DNA of 64,000 nucleotides from positions 62,001 through 126,000 of the forward strand of contig JAEWYQ010000073.1 of assembly GCA_023395555.1 (NCBI GenBank), in the 5' to 3' direction. A program made the translations under genes and the position numbers. Shown in pieces: positions 34,542 through 44,263 of this stretch; the stretch's first letter is position 1; each line of letters starts with the position of its first letter. This stretch comes from Bacillota bacterium. GTDB taxonomy: Bacteria > Bacillota > Clostridia > Lachnospirales > Lachnospiraceae. The notes beneath the pieces are model-generated. The model saw only the letters and a program-made list of their open reading frames with translations. It had not been told where the DNA came from and did no database searches.

Positions 34542-36410
34542 CTATGTACCTTCCTTGCCCGGTTTTGCCTCCTCCGGTTCTCTTATCTCATCGATAAAAC
34601 GGGACCAGGAAGAGACCTTATTATAGCGTTCTTTCGCGCTGAAGATATAGAGATGTTCCATGGCCCTGGTCATTGCCACGTAGAACAAGCGCCTCTCCTC
34701 CTCCAGATCGGCCTCCAGCAAGGCCTTCTTATGAGGGGTGATTCCTTCATTGGCATCCATGAGAAATACGGCCCGGAATTCCAATCCCTTTGAGCCATGC
34801 ATGGTAGTTATGGTGATGCTGTCCGTATCCTTCTGCCGGGCCTCTCCCGCCTGCTTCTTCAGCTCTTCCCGGTACTCCTCCATATGATTAAACCATTCCT
34901 CACAGGTCTTGAAATCCCTGGCGCTCTCCTGCAGCTCATCCAGAATATCCATCAGCTCCTCGACCCTTATTCTGCGCTGTCCGGCATACTCCCTCAAATA
35001 ATCCTCATATCCGATTCCCTTCCTGATATAATTAACTGCCGCATAGGGATTCATCCTCTCCAGCAGAGCCAGATCATATTCAAACTGGGTCAGCCTTTCC
35101 AGCATCCATTCCTTATCCTCATAATAATCCTTCACCGCTTCAAAATCCACCTCCGGCCGGTCAAAGCATTCTCTGCTCACATACCGCTTCGGCCGGTTAA
35201 TGATCTGGAGATACAGGCTGCGGTCCGTCCGTCCCCCTGCCAGCTTCAGATAGGTCAGAATATCCCTGGCAATCCAGTGCTCAAAGAGATTTGGCAGCGC
35301 ATCCTTCATGACAAAGGGAAGATTATACTCCATCAGCTTGTGCAATATGGCTCCCGATCCCAGACTGGTACGGATCAGTACTGCCATACCCGAGAAGGGA
35401 ATCCCTTCTTTATTCAGTCTCCGTATTTCCTGTGCCAATCCCTGGTTCTCTTCGGACAGGGTATTGAAATGCCGTATGGTAATCTCATTTCCACTCTGCC
35501 TGACCGCACATACCTGCTTATCAAAACGATTCTTATTGTGCTTCACCAGCTTTCCCGCCGCTTGAAGAATGGCCGGTGTGCTGCGGTAATTCTGATCCAG
35601 GAGAATCCTGTCACAGTCCGGATAGTCCTCAGGGAAATGCAGCATAATCTCCGGTTTGGCGCCCCGGAAACGGTAAATGGACTGATCATCATCTCCCACA
35701 ATAAACAGATTATTCTGGGGAAGCGCCAGCATTCGGACAATATCATACTGCACCGCATTAATATCCTGAAACTCATCAATAAGGATATAGCAAAACTTCT
35801 TCTGCCACAGCTCCAGGATATCCCTCCGCTTCATCAGCAGCTCATAGCACAGGAGCAGCATATCGTCAAAATCAATCAAGTTTAATTTCGCCAGCCTCTG
35901 CTGATAGTCGGTGTAAATGCCGCGGAAAATCTCATCGGCACAGCTTATGGAGTAATAGTTCCCAAGCTCCATCCTGCCCCCCTTCACCAGACTGATTTCA
36001 GAGAACAGATCGGAGATGAATTCCTTCTCATCATCGTATTCCAGCCCATACTGGTGAATAATCTCCTTCATGAACTGGAAACGCATATCATCCTTGAGAA
36101 TATTCCCTGCGTTCAAATGATAGGCATGCTTCAAAATAGTAAAAAAGACCGCGTGAAAGGTGCCAAAATTAACTCTGGTCCGCTCTGTTCCCCGTATTTT
36201 CAGAAAACGATCCTTCATCTCGCCGGCTGCCGCCTTTGTAAAGGTAATAACCAGAATCTGCTCCTCCGGTATTCCTTCGTCTTCAATGAGCCGCTTTGTC
36301 CGCTCCGTTATTACCAGTGTCTTTCCCGATCCCGGACCCGCCAGAACCAGCATCGGCCCATCTCTGTGAAGCACCGCCTGCTGCTGTGCCTGATTCATCT
36401 CTCTGTTCAT
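34542..36410 (-). CDS. UvrD/PcrA-family ATP-dependent DNA helicase
   Basis: 622-residue superfamily-1 helicase acting in DNA repair or replication restart. Motifs are in order: Q motif MNQAQQQAV at the N terminus, Walker A LAGPGSGKT (about 22-30), Walker B YILIDEFQDINAVQ (about 210-222), motif III GDDDQSIYRFRGAKP, motif IV DQNYRSTP, motif V TMHGSKGLEFRAVFL and motif VI RRLFYVAMTRAMEHLYI. It is shorter than PcrA (about 720-740) and lacks the usual C-terminal RNA-polymerase-binding tail. The ATG at 36410 begins directly at the conserved N terminus with GGAAAGG upstream; the frame stays open to 36539 without a ribosome site. Confidence 0.93.
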   Translation of the reverse strand: MNREMNQAQQQAVLHRDGPMLVLAGPGSGKTLVITERTKRLIEDEGIPEEQILVITFTKAAAGEMKDRFLKIRGTERTRVNFGTFHAVFFTILKHAYHLNAGNILKDDMRFQFMKEIIHQYGLEYDDEKEFISDLFSEISLVKGGRMELGNYYSISCADEIFRGIYTDYQQRLAKLNLIDFDDMLLLCYELLMKRRDILELWQKKFCYILIDEFQDINAVQYDIVRMLALPQNNLFIVGDDDQSIYRFRGAKPEIMLHFPEDYPDCDRILLDQNYRSTPAILQAAGKLVKHNKNRFDKQVCAVRQSGNEITIRHFNTLSEENQGLAQEIRRLNKEGIPFSGMAVLIRTSLGSGAILHKLMEYNLPFVMKDALPNLFEHWIARDILTYLKLAGGRTDRSLYLQIINRPKRYVSRECFDRPEVDFEAVKDYYEDKEWMLERLTQFEYDLALLERMNPYAAVNYIRKGIGYEDYLREYAGQRRIRVEELMDILDELQESARDFKTCEEWFNHMEEYREELKKQAGEARQKDTDSITITTMHGSKGLEFRAVFLMDANEGITPHKKALLEADLEEERRLFYVAMTRAMEHLYIFSAKERYNKVSSWSRFIDEIREPEEAKPGKEGT

Positions 36411-36575
36411 AATACTTGCCTTTCCTTCATGGAACCTCTTTTGCGAAAAAATAGAATGCGCTAGATTCAATTCCCTATAGAAAACCGGAGCGCAGATATG
36501 ATATCTACAAAGGGAATGCCGCAGATAAACGCACAGCATCCCCTTTGTGAAAAAGCTTAAACAGCCACGAACTGC

Positions 36576-38084
36576 TTAGGCCATGCTTAACAACTCAATT
36601 GCTTTTCTAATTCTTCTCAGGCTTTCTTCCTTGCCCAGAATGCTCATAATCTCATAAGCACCTCCCGGCGTGGATTGCTTGCCGGACACGGCGGTCCTTA
36701 CGGGCCACAGACCTTGCCCGTTCTTAATTCCCTCCTGGGCAATATAGGACATAATCACACCCTCGATGGCTTCCTCACTGTAATCCTCCAGCGCTTCGAA
36801 GCTGGGAAGAAGCTCTGTCAAAACCTTTAGGGAGCTCTGGGAATCCGTCTTCATCTTCTTGTGAGTATACATCTGAATATCATACTCCGGAAGTTCCTGG
36901 AAGAAATCAATGATTTCCTTGATGTCCACCAGTGTCTCGATCCTGGACTTCACCAGTGCTGCAATTCTTCTCAGATCCAGATCCTTTGTAACCACCTCAC
37001 GGATATGGGGAAGCGCCAGCTCATAGAATTTCTCAAATTCCATGCTCTTTAGGTATTCCCCGTTCATCCAGCGCAGCTTCACAATATCAAACACCGCCGG
37101 AGCCTTATTAATATGATGGTAATCAAACTCTTTGATCAGCTCTTCCAGGGACATAATCTCCGTATTATTAGAGGAGCTCCAGCCCAGCAGTGCCACAAAA
37201 TTAATAATTGCTTCCGATACAAAGCCCTGCTCCAGCAGATCCTCGTAGGAGGAATGCCCGCTGCGCTTACTTAATTTCTTATGCTCCTCGTTGGTAATCA
37301 GCGGCAGATGAACATAAACCGGCTCCTCCCATCCAAAATCCTGATATAATCTGGTATACTTGGGAGTAGAAGATAAATATTCATTGCCCCGTACCACATG
37401 GGTTATCTTCATCAAATGATCATCCACCACATTGGCAAAATTATAGGTAGGAAAGCCGTCCGATTTGATCAGAATCATATCATCCAGCTCGTCATTATCC
37501 ACCGTAATCTCCCCGAAAATCGCATCCTGGAAGGTAGTGGAGCCCTGGGCCGGATTATTCTGGCGGATAACATAGGGCAGTCCGGCTGCCAGGTTGGCCT
37601 CTATCTCCTCTTTCGTCAAATGGAGACAGTGCTTATCGTATTTGATGATTTCCTTAACATTAGCTGCCGTGTTTTCCTCTTTGGAATCCTCGCCCTCTTC
37701 CTCCGCAGGGTTCCCCACCGCGGTCTTCAGGGATGCCAGACGCTCCTTCGTACAAAAACAATAATAAGCCGCCCCCTTATCAACCAGCTGCCTGGCATAT
37801 TCCAGATAAATTCCGCTGGCCTGGCGCTCACTCTGCACATAGGGTCCATATCCCCCATCCTTATCCGGTCCTTCATCATGAAGCAGCCCGGTTCCCTGAA
37901 GCGTACGGTAGATAATATCCACCGCTCCTTCCACCAGACGCTCCTGATCCGTATCCTCTATTCGGAGAAGAAAGGTGCCCCCCTCATGCTTTGCAATTAA
38001 ATACTCATATAATGCGGTTCTTAAATTACCTACATGCATTCTGCCTGTAGGACTTGGTGCAAATCTGGTTCTGATTGTGCTCAT
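36576..38084 (-). CDS. gltX: Glutamate--tRNA ligase
   Basis: 502-residue class I aminoacyl-tRNA synthetase that charges tRNA-Glu (and often tRNA-Gln in Clostridia, for later amidation). The HIGH-type signature is in [20 protein letters not shown] (residues 6-25) and the KMSKS-type loop is KKLSKRSGH (near 257). The discriminating anticodon-binding domain makes up the C-terminal third. GGAGGTCAG lies directly upstream of the ATG at 38084; the ATG at 38096 would place the ribosome site inside the coding sequence. It stands alone between uvrD-type and zinc-ribbon genes. Confidence 0.96.
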   Translation of the reverse strand: MSTIRTRFAPSPTGRMHVGNLRTALYEYLIAKHEGGTFLLRIEDTDQERLVEGAVDIIYRTLQGTGLLHDEGPDKDGGYGPYVQSERQASGIYLEYARQLVDKGAAYYCFCTKERLASLKTAVGNPAEEEGEDSKEENTAANVKEIIKYDKHCLHLTKEEIEANLAAGLPYVIRQNNPAQGSTTFQDAIFGEITVDNDELDDMILIKSDGFPTYNFANVVDDHLMKITHVVRGNEYLSSTPKYTRLYQDFGWEEPVYVHLPLITNEEHKKLSKRSGHSSYEDLLEQGFVSEAIINFVALLGWSSSNNTEIMSLEELIKEFDYHHINKAPAVFDIVKLRWMNGEYLKSMEFEKFYELALPHIREVVTKDLDLRRIAALVKSRIETLVDIKEIIDFFQELPEYDIQMYTHKKMKTDSQSSLKVLTELLPSFEALEDYSEEAIEGVIMSYIAQEGIKNGQGLWPVRTAVSGKQSTPGGAYEIMSILGKEESLRRIRKAIELLSMA

Positions 38085-38117
38085 TCTGACCTCCATCCGC
38101 TGGGAAAAAGCAGCATA

Positions 38118-38612
38118 TTATTGTATATTATTCGATAAGCCTTTATAAAAGCTGTTAAAATCAAAATCCCCGCTCATCATCTGCTGATAGTAGGGCATAT
38201 ATACCAAAATCATAAGGACAAGCAAGGCAATAATTAGAATTCCCACAAAAATCAGTGTAACTCTGGCCCAGTTCTTCTTTGTCGCCGGTGTGCTATTGCC
38301 AAAGGCCCAGACAAACAGCATAACAATAAAGATAAGCCAGCCGACATAAGGCACCAGCAGCAAAGCATAGGTTCCAAGCCAGCCTAAAAAGCTTATGGGT
38401 TTGTCCTGGGTCATTCCTGACGGGAATTGCTCCATACCGCTCATAGAAAGCGGTCTCTGCTGCCTATCCTGTCTGGACAAAAAGCTCTGCCCCGGTTCCG
38501 GAACGGTCCCTGCTCCTGTTCCTTGCCTTTGTTCCCGGAAGGAAAAACCGCAGTATTCGCAAAAATTAGCGGCTTCATTCTGTATCTGCCTTCCACAGTT
38601 ATTACATATCAT
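38118..38612 (-). CDS. Zinc-ribbon membrane protein
   Basis: 164-residue protein. An N-terminal zinc ribbon (CNNCGRQIQNEAANFCEYCG, residues 3-22, four Cys) is followed by a Gly/Gln/Pro-rich linker to about residue 70. Two membrane helices follow at about 75-103 and 117-140. A short C-terminal segment (DFDFNSFYKGLSNN) faces one side. AGGTG precedes the ATG. Proteins of this layout are common in Clostridia with no known role. The ribbon probably faces the cytoplasm. It starts upstream of gltX on the same strand with a 33-base gap, so they may share a transcript. Confidence 0.82.
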   Translation of the reverse strand: MICNNCGRQIQNEAANFCEYCGFSFREQRQGTGAGTVPEPGQSFLSRQDRQQRPLSMSGMEQFPSGMTQDKPISFLGWLGTYALLLVPYVGWLIFIVMLFVWAFGNSTPATKKNWARVTLIFVGILIIALLVLMILVYMPYYQQMMSGDFDFNSFYKGLSNNIQ

Positions 38613-38660
38613 CGGTTTTCACCTCGTTTTTACATTATCCTACGCCATTAACAACACCTG

Positions 38661-38674
38661 CGTTGCTAGCAACG
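38661..38674. repeat. Perfect 14-base palindrome
   Basis: CGTTGCTAGCAACG in the gap upstream of the zinc-ribbon gene. It may be an operator; no partner site was found in the window. Confidence 0.35.
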
Positions 38675-38739
38675 TATACCATTATACCACATTATATCCA
38701 AAAATCAATTGTCCAAAATTGTAAATTAAGATTAAGAGG

Positions 38740-38804
38740 AAAGAGTCCGGCCGATGACAGAAAGGAGGACATGATGTTCCTTCCTGTCGCCGGCTGAACT
38801 CTTT
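38740..38804 (-). terminator. Large terminator hairpin after the MacB-type permease gene
   Basis: Long imperfect stem: AAAGAGT/ACTCTTT at the base, CCGGC/GCCGG, GACAG/CTGTC and AAGGA/TCCTT above, spanning 38740-38804. It starts just 8 bases after the permease stop and is followed on the minus strand by CCTCTTAATCTTAATTT. Confidence 0.75.
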
Positions 38805-38812
38805 CGTTATAG

Positions 38813-40141
38813 TTAACCCTCTGTTTTCATAGCTTCAATCGCACTGATCTTCGTTGCACGTCTTGCAGGGAAATATCCCGACAACAGACCTACCGCGACG
38901 GAGATCATTAATGATATAAGCGGAAGATAGATCGGTATGATTGAGAACTTGGTATTTGCTGTATCATACATATAGTTACCGGACATCAGCGCACCAAATA
39001 TGGGAGCGCCATATTTGTTGATAGCCCAGGAGGCGATGTAACCCAGAATAATACCCACACATCCTCCGAACAAACCAATAATTGCCGCTTCCAGGAGGAA
39101 GAGCTTACGGATATCCTTTACCACACAGCCCAGCACCTTCATAATTCCGATTTCCTTGGTACGCTCATAGATGGACATTACCATGGTGTTGGCAATACTG
39201 ATGGCGGACACGATCATTGCCACCGCTCCCAAAGCTCCCAGTACCATCTGAAGGGTATCCGAGGCCTCCTGCAGAGGCTCCAGATACTGCATCATACTGG
39301 AAGACTGGAAACCCAGCTTCTTGATCTCATCCTGAACTTCGGTTACTTTATTCAGATTATCCACATTCAGCATGATCTGCTGGTAGTTGTCTATGGACTT
39401 TATTGCCCGTTTCCGGTCCTCCAGGGACAGTGTGTTACAGTACTTACGGAAAATCTGCTTCATGTAATTAATATCAACATAGACCCTGTAGTCATAGTCG
39501 CTGTCTGTCTTCTCCATCTTGGCGATGTTCTTTAAAGGAAGACTGAACTCCTTCTTCTGATCCGGTATGGCATATCCCTCAAACTTCAGGACCACCTTCT
39601 CCTTCTGCAAATCCAGCTGAACCTCATTATAGTTCCGGGAATTATACTCATAGAAGCTCCAAGGCATGTTTGATCCGAATACAATCCATGCGTTATCCCC
39701 TTCGGTGGGATAGGACCCATAAGCAAGCTCCGGGAAATCAAAGGCCTCAAAGGTGCTCAGATCAATTCCTGTAAGAGATACCCCGCTCCTATACTTTCCG
39801 CTGTACAGGCTTACATACTGCTCAACCAGCGGAGATACGGCCCTCACATGCTTGATCTTACGTATCTCTTCCACCAGACGGTCATCCAGCTTCTGTTCCT
39901 TTGAGCCTACCCAGTCACCGTTCTCATCGGTGATCCCCGCATAGGTTTGGATGGTAATAGTCGTTAATCCTCCCTGCTGCATAACCTGGGATTCAAAATT
40001 ATTCTCCATTCCATAGCCAATGGATCTCATAATAATGATCGATAAGGAGCCGATGACAACGCCCAGCACGGTTAAAACCGTTCTTGCTTTTCTACGGGAC
40101 AGATTTCTCAGGCCCATTTTAAACAAATCACTAATCTTCAT
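38813..40141 (-). CDS. MacB/FtsX-type ABC transporter permease
   Basis: 442-residue permease. One membrane helix lies near the N terminus (about 20-45, ARTVLTVLGVVIGSLSIIIM). A periplasmic-type core domain of about 240 residues follows, then three C-terminal helices (about 310-335, 357-385, 405-428) ending SGYFPARRATKISAIEAMKT, the usual MacB/FtsX end. Such permeases act as mechanotransducers rather than pores. The ATG at 40141 lies inside the end of the upstream gene (11-base overlap); a TTG at 40150 is an alternative. It partners the ATPase at 43264-44106 and is encoded with a large secreted CARDB-type protein. Confidence 0.9.
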   Translation of the reverse strand: MKISDLFKMGLRNLSRRKARTVLTVLGVVIGSLSIIIMRSIGYGMENNFESQVMQQGGLTTITIQTYAGITDENGDWVGSKEQKLDDRLVEEIRKIKHVRAVSPLVEQYVSLYSGKYRSGVSLTGIDLSTFEAFDFPELAYGSYPTEGDNAWIVFGSNMPWSFYEYNSRNYNEVQLDLQKEKVVLKFEGYAIPDQKKEFSLPLKNIAKMEKTDSDYDYRVYVDINYMKQIFRKYCNTLSLEDRKRAIKSIDNYQQIMLNVDNLNKVTEVQDEIKKLGFQSSSMMQYLEPLQEASDTLQMVLGALGAVAMIVSAISIANTMVMSIYERTKEIGIMKVLGCVVKDIRKLFLLEAAIIGLFGGCVGIILGYIASWAINKYGAPIFGALMSGNYMYDTANTKFSIIPIYLPLISLMISVAVGLLSGYFPARRATKISAIEAMKTEG

Positions 40142-40658
40142 ACAGCTCAATCCCTTTTTTTATTTTTAGCTTGGCCAAAAGCGCTCCCAAAACTATGCTG
40201 ACTGCCAATACCGCACAGGAAATACCAATTACAAAGGGCCAGGAGGATAACAGGGGATCCTTTACCCCCGCTCCCATGGGATCCACCATCATTCCTTCTC
40301 CCATCATGCCGTCGCCGCCGGTCATACCTTCTCCGTTCCATGCCATACCATCATCCACTATGATCTCATCACCGGCAGCCATACCGTCTTCCCCGGAAAT
40401 GACACTCTCATCCACAGCGGCATCTTCTCCTGCAACCTCTTCTCCTGCAACCTCGGCTCCATCCGTAACCGCGCTCTCATCACCGGCGGCGTCGCCGGTT
40501 ACAACATCACCGGCGGCGGCATCAACATTTGTCGTATCCTCCACCGTCACGGATCCGGCAGAGGAATTGCTCTGCGGAACCTCCATCGTGCTGTTTGTGC
40601 TGCCGACTGCGGTTGCAGTTGCAGTCAATAATATTCCATTATTCAATAAGCTTTCCAT
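40131..40658 (-). CDS. Low-complexity Asp/Ala/Val/Met-rich membrane protein of the CARDB-ABC operon
   Basis: 175-residue protein not recognised as a known family. Residues about 1-20 are mildly hydrophobic. Residues 30-135 are low complexity, rich in Asp, Glu, Ala, Val and Gly, and become Met/Gly-rich at about 90-130 (WNGEGMTGGDGMMGEGMMVD). One clear membrane helix follows at about 139-163 (WPFVIGISCAVLAVSIVLGA), then a basic tail KLKIKKGIELYED. The topology implies the acidic part is outside. GGAGATT precedes the ATG. It is between the exoprotein and permease genes and overlaps the permease start, so it is probably part of the same complex. Confidence 0.75.
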   Translation of the reverse strand: MESLLNNGILLTATATAVGSTNSTMEVPQSNSSAGSVTVEDTTNVDAAAGDVVTGDAAGDESAVTDGAEVAGEEVAGEDAAVDESVISGEDGMAAGDEIIVDDGMAWNGEGMTGGDGMMGEGMMVDPMGAGVKDPLLSSWPFVIGISCAVLAVSIVLGALLAKLKIKKGIELYED

Positions 40659-40751
40659 AAATAATCTCCATTCTGCCTAAGCACCGCCCTTCGGGTGCCG
40701 GCACAAAATTTAACACCAGGAACATTCTCCTGTTTCCCACAGACTGTCTGA

Positions 40752-43220
40752 TTAGCGCTCGCCCTGCTCCTTCTTACGAAGCTTTGCTTTATAAATACTG
40801 ATAATAACCTTTCTGGTGATCGGTATAAATGCAGCAAAGATCACAACCTGTATTATGATAAACACCCATAACTTAAGAATCGGTTCCTTCGCCGCCGGCA
40901 CCCCGGGATTGAATACATCCACGGAACCGTCCCCTCCCGGCATATTCGGGTCGAAGGTGGTTGCCGACGTAACCGTTGCCTCAAACTCCTTGGTGAAATT
41001 CAGGGTATCGCCGTTGCTGTCCTCAAAGGTAATCATCAAAGTACCCTTTGCAAGGCCCTCGATTCCCGGTATTACGTCAAATTCGCTGTAGCCGGATCTT
41101 CCCGCTTCCACCGTGCCAAGGAAAAACATATTGCCGTCCGCCTTCGTGAAATCGCCTTCTACCGTGGCAACTACATTATTCAGCGGAGACTTGCCCATAT
41201 TATAGAATTCAAAGGACAGAGTAGCCGGATTGCCCACCGTTACCTGACCATCCCAGGAATAAACATTAACATAATCCACCACAGGTCTGGAATTCTCCAC
41301 CACCTGCAGATTCAGCTTCTCTGTACGCCCCACACCGATTTCACCGGTCTCAGGATTGGGCTTAATGCCGTCATACTCATATTCAATAATAACCTCAAGC
41401 TCATATGCCTTGGTGCTGGCATCGGATTTCACCTTCATCTCCACCGTCTGCTGTACCGTCTCACCGGGAGCAATCTTGTTGATAAAGAAGCTGTTGCTTC
41501 CCTGGGTCACGGAGAATATATTCTCAGCCTGCTTTAAGGTGATGGTGATATTCTTAGCCGCAACAGAACCGTTGGTGTTGTGAATATCAAAGGTAAAATT
41601 AAAGGTGGAGCCTGCCCGCAGCTCTTCCACGTCAGCCGCATATTTACTGATAATCAGCTTGGGCATGCTGGCGCTGCCCAGTTCATTCTGAATGTTGCGC
41701 ACAGGTATGATCACTGTGTCGCCGGCAGCATTCTCCGCATAGGAATACTTTACCGTAAGATTGTTCATTCCTCCCGGAATCGTATCGGCCAGATCCAAAG
41801 GAACAGAGATACGCTTCGTCTTTCCTGCCTCTATCTTATCGATATATATGTACGGATCGGAATTCTTCGGAATAAAGGTGGTTCCGTCCAGCCCCTGAAG
41901 AGCCAGCTTGATCTCGGTCACATCGGATTTGCTCTTGTTCTGCAAATCAAAGGAAACCGTCACGCTCTGCCCTGCCGCAGGTGATTCCGGGCTCTGGGAC
42001 ACATTATTCAATACAAGAATCGTCTCTTCGTTTACTTCCTCCGGTTTTCCGATTACTTCCGGATAAACATTGACGTTTAAGCTGTATTTATTACCCTTCT
42101 CATCCACATAATCCACAATCAGATTCAGCTTCTTATTACCGCCCGTCGCCTTCTTGGATATGGTCAGCGGAAGCTTTGCCTCTAAAATTTTGTCAGCGTC
42201 CACGGAGCCAACCAGAACACTGTCGGTAAAATAATTCTTATAAAAGCCGTCCTCCCCGGAAGTCGCCTCGTCCAGTTTAACGGACACATCATCCGCCAGA
42301 CGATTGCCGTAATTTCTCAGCTTCAGCTTGACAATTACGTTTTCTCCCGGCTTAAAGGTTCCTTCATAGGAAATACTGTCAACCACCAGCTCAGGAGCGT
42401 TTTCATTCTTATTAATATCAAAATAGATTTCGCTGGAATCACTTCCCGGATTACCGTCTACATCCACATACTCAAATTTTGCCATGACACTCTTCAGACC
42501 GGGCTCCGCCGTTGTAAGAATACCAATGGGAAGCTCTACGGAATGAAATTCACCGGGCTTAAGATCGCCTACCTTAATCCTCTTGGTGGTATACTTCGGG
42601 ACAACACCCGGCGCACCGTCATAGACCAGACTGTAATAGGTGTTCCTTGCTGTGATCTCACCTTCATTCCTCATCACAAAGCTGATCTTGGCTTCTTCAC
42701 CAATGATTGCCTGGCTGACATTAATATTGCCCATCGTAATCTGAGCCTTGGCCAGGGGCTTCAGCACCTGTACCTTGACGGGCTTCTGGAGCTTGAGGGA
42801 AACCGTCCCCTCGGCCTCAGGGCTGGATACTTCAATATCGATGGACCAGGAGCCAACCCCTGCCGTCTCCTTCACATCCACATCAAAGTCCACATAGGTG
42901 GTACCATAATCCGACAGATAGGTAAGCGGATTGCGATTAATATCCGTCAGCTGCGGTACAGAAAAGGAAAAGGGAGCACCCTCCGATGCCGAGACTGCAA
43001 CCGTAGCATCCCGCAGGAACCCATTCATCGCTCTGATGGGAACTCTCATGTGCTTCACTTGTCCCGGAACCAATATCAGGTCGTCTTCCTTCATTGTCTC
43101 ATTAACCATAATTCCCGTGGCTACTGCCGCCAATACACGGGGTGAACTTCCTGTTAAGCTAAGCAAGGTCATCATCACCGCAACCATTACCGCCATTGTC
43201 TTCTTAAACTTTCCTTTCAT
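40752..43220 (-). CDS. Large secreted CARDB/COG1361-like adhesion-type protein with C-terminal anchor helix
   Basis: 822-residue exported protein. A signal peptide covers residues 1-31 (KKTMAVMVAVMMTLLSLTGS). At least five tandem immunoglobulin-like beta-sandwich repeats follow, of the CARDB/COG1361 type; their recurring pattern is 'G..V.V...L.N.G...A..V.V.L' (for example FKPGENVIVKLKLRNYGNRL and AGQSVTVSFDLQNKSKSDV). The C-terminal membrane helix lies at about 785-807 (ILKLWVFIIIQVVIFAAFIP) with a basic tail. The ATG at 43220 has AGGGACAGGGA upstream; an ATG at 43244 would add 8 residues before the signal. Encoded between an ABC ATPase and MacB-type permease, it may be the extracellular arm of that machine. 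Confidence 0.85.
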   Translation of the reverse strand: MKGKFKKTMAVMVAVMMTLLSLTGSSPRVLAAVATGIMVNETMKEDDLILVPGQVKHMRVPIRAMNGFLRDATVAVSASEGAPFSFSVPQLTDINRNPLTYLSDYGTTYVDFDVDVKETAGVGSWSIDIEVSSPEAEGTVSLKLQKPVKVQVLKPLAKAQITMGNINVSQAIIGEEAKISFVMRNEGEITARNTYYSLVYDGAPGVVPKYTTKRIKVGDLKPGEFHSVELPIGILTTAEPGLKSVMAKFEYVDVDGNPGSDSSEIYFDINKNENAPELVVDSISYEGTFKPGENVIVKLKLRNYGNRLADDVSVKLDEATSGEDGFYKNYFTDSVLVGSVDADKILEAKLPLTISKKATGGNKKLNLIVDYVDEKGNKYSLNVNVYPEVIGKPEEVNEETILVLNNVSQSPESPAAGQSVTVSFDLQNKSKSDVTEIKLALQGLDGTTFIPKNSDPYIYIDKIEAGKTKRISVPLDLADTIPGGMNNLTVKYSYAENAAGDTVIIPVRNIQNELGSASMPKLIISKYAADVEELRAGSTFNFTFDIHNTNGSVAAKNITITLKQAENIFSVTQGSNSFFINKIAPGETVQQTVEMKVKSDASTKAYELEVIIEYEYDGIKPNPETGEIGVGRTEKLNLQVVENSRPVVDYVNVYSWDGQVTVGNPATLSFEFYNMGKSPLNNVVATVEGDFTKADGNMFFLGTVEAGRSGYSEFDVIPGIEGLAKGTLMITFEDSNGDTLNFTKEFEATVTSATTFDPNMPGGDGSVDVFNPGVPAAKEPILKLWVFIIIQVVIFAAFIPITRKVIISIYKAKLRKKEQGER

Positions 43221-43263
43221 TCCCTGTCCCTCTACTTCCTTCATATAATGTTATTCTTCTCTC

Positions 43264-44106
43264 TTATGCTATAATCTGTTCCTGTACCTGGTCATCCTTA
43301 CCCGATTCCCCGGTGCGTCCTGCCGCAGGCTCTTCCATCGGCGGCTCCTTTCCGGATGCTTCTGTTTCATCCGGCTGACCGGCTGTCTCCGGAACCTCCG
43401 GATGTTCAATCCGCTCTATATTCTCTACTTTGCCGTCGAATATATGAATGATTCGATCCGCATATTCCGCCAGCTTCCGGTCATGGGTAACCATGACAAT
43501 CGTCTGGTGGTTCGCTTTCGCCATGGCCTTAATCAGATCCATGACCTCCCTGGAGGTCTTGGAATCCAGATTACCGGTAGGCTCATCGGCAAATACAATC
43601 TCAGGATTGCTGACAAAGGCTCTGGCGATACCTACTCTCTGCTGCTGACCACCGCTCATTTCTTTAGGTTTGTGCTTGAGTCTGGGCCCCAGCCCCACCT
43701 TGACCAGCATATCCTTCGCCATTTTCTTTCTCTTCTTTCCCGCTATCCGCTTAAATACCAGGGGCAGCTCCACATTCTCAAGAGCGGTCATGGCGTTCAT
43801 CAGATTATAGGATTGGAATACAAATCCCAGATTATCCTGACGAAACTTTGCCAGACCCTTTTCCCCCATTTTATGTATGTTCTTTCCTTTGATAATGATT
43901 TGTCCGGAGGTAAGCTTTTCGATCCCCGCCATAAGATTAAGCAGGGTGGATTTACCGGAACCGGAAGCGCCATACAGGCAGCAGAATTCCCCCCGCCGTA
44001 TGGTGAAGCTGACATCGTCAACCGCACTGATTCTCTCCTTACCCATCCTGTAAATCTTCTTAGCGTTTCTCACCTCTATGATATTTTCGTCTCCGTTGTT
44101 TTTCAT
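43264..44106 (-). CDS. ABC transporter ATPase (LolD/MacB type) with acidic C-terminal extension
   Basis: 280-residue ATPase. Walker A is YGASGSGKSTLLNLMAG (about residues 39-55), the signature is MSGGQQQRVGIARAFV (about 149-164), Walker B is VFADEPTGNLDSKTS and the switch is IVMVTHDRKLAEYADR. The core ends near residue 222. About 55 extra residues rich in Pro, Glu, Gly and Asp follow, with no recognisable fold. It energises the MacB-type permease encoded at the end of the same operon. First gene; the 157-base gap upstream holds no clear consensus promoter. Confidence 0.93.
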   Translation of the reverse strand: MKNNGDENIIEVRNAKKIYRMGKERISAVDDVSFTIRRGEFCCLYGASGSGKSTLLNLMAGIEKLTSGQIIIKGKNIHKMGEKGLAKFRQDNLGFVFQSYNLMNAMTALENVELPLVFKRIAGKKRKKMAKDMLVKVGLGPRLKHKPKEMSGGQQQRVGIARAFVSNPEIVFADEPTGNLDSKTSREVMDLIKAMAKANHQTIVMVTHDRKLAEYADRIIHIFDGKVENIERIEHPEVPETAGQPDETEASGKEPPMEEPAAGRTGESGKDDQVQEQIIA

Positions 44107-44263
44107 TTAACACCTTCCTGACTGAGCGGCAAAAACAGCACATACTGTATAGTAATATTACACCAGATTTCTTAAATAATGCCTACTATAATTCTTAATT
44201 TTTTCTTACGATTGTGATTAAGGTGCCATGCGCATTTCCGGGTACAATAGATTCCTTAATCAA

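Noticed and set aside
34797..35885. 362-codon open frame on the plus strand
   Set aside because: Antisense to the UvrD-type helicase, whose motifs are complete; no ribosome site.
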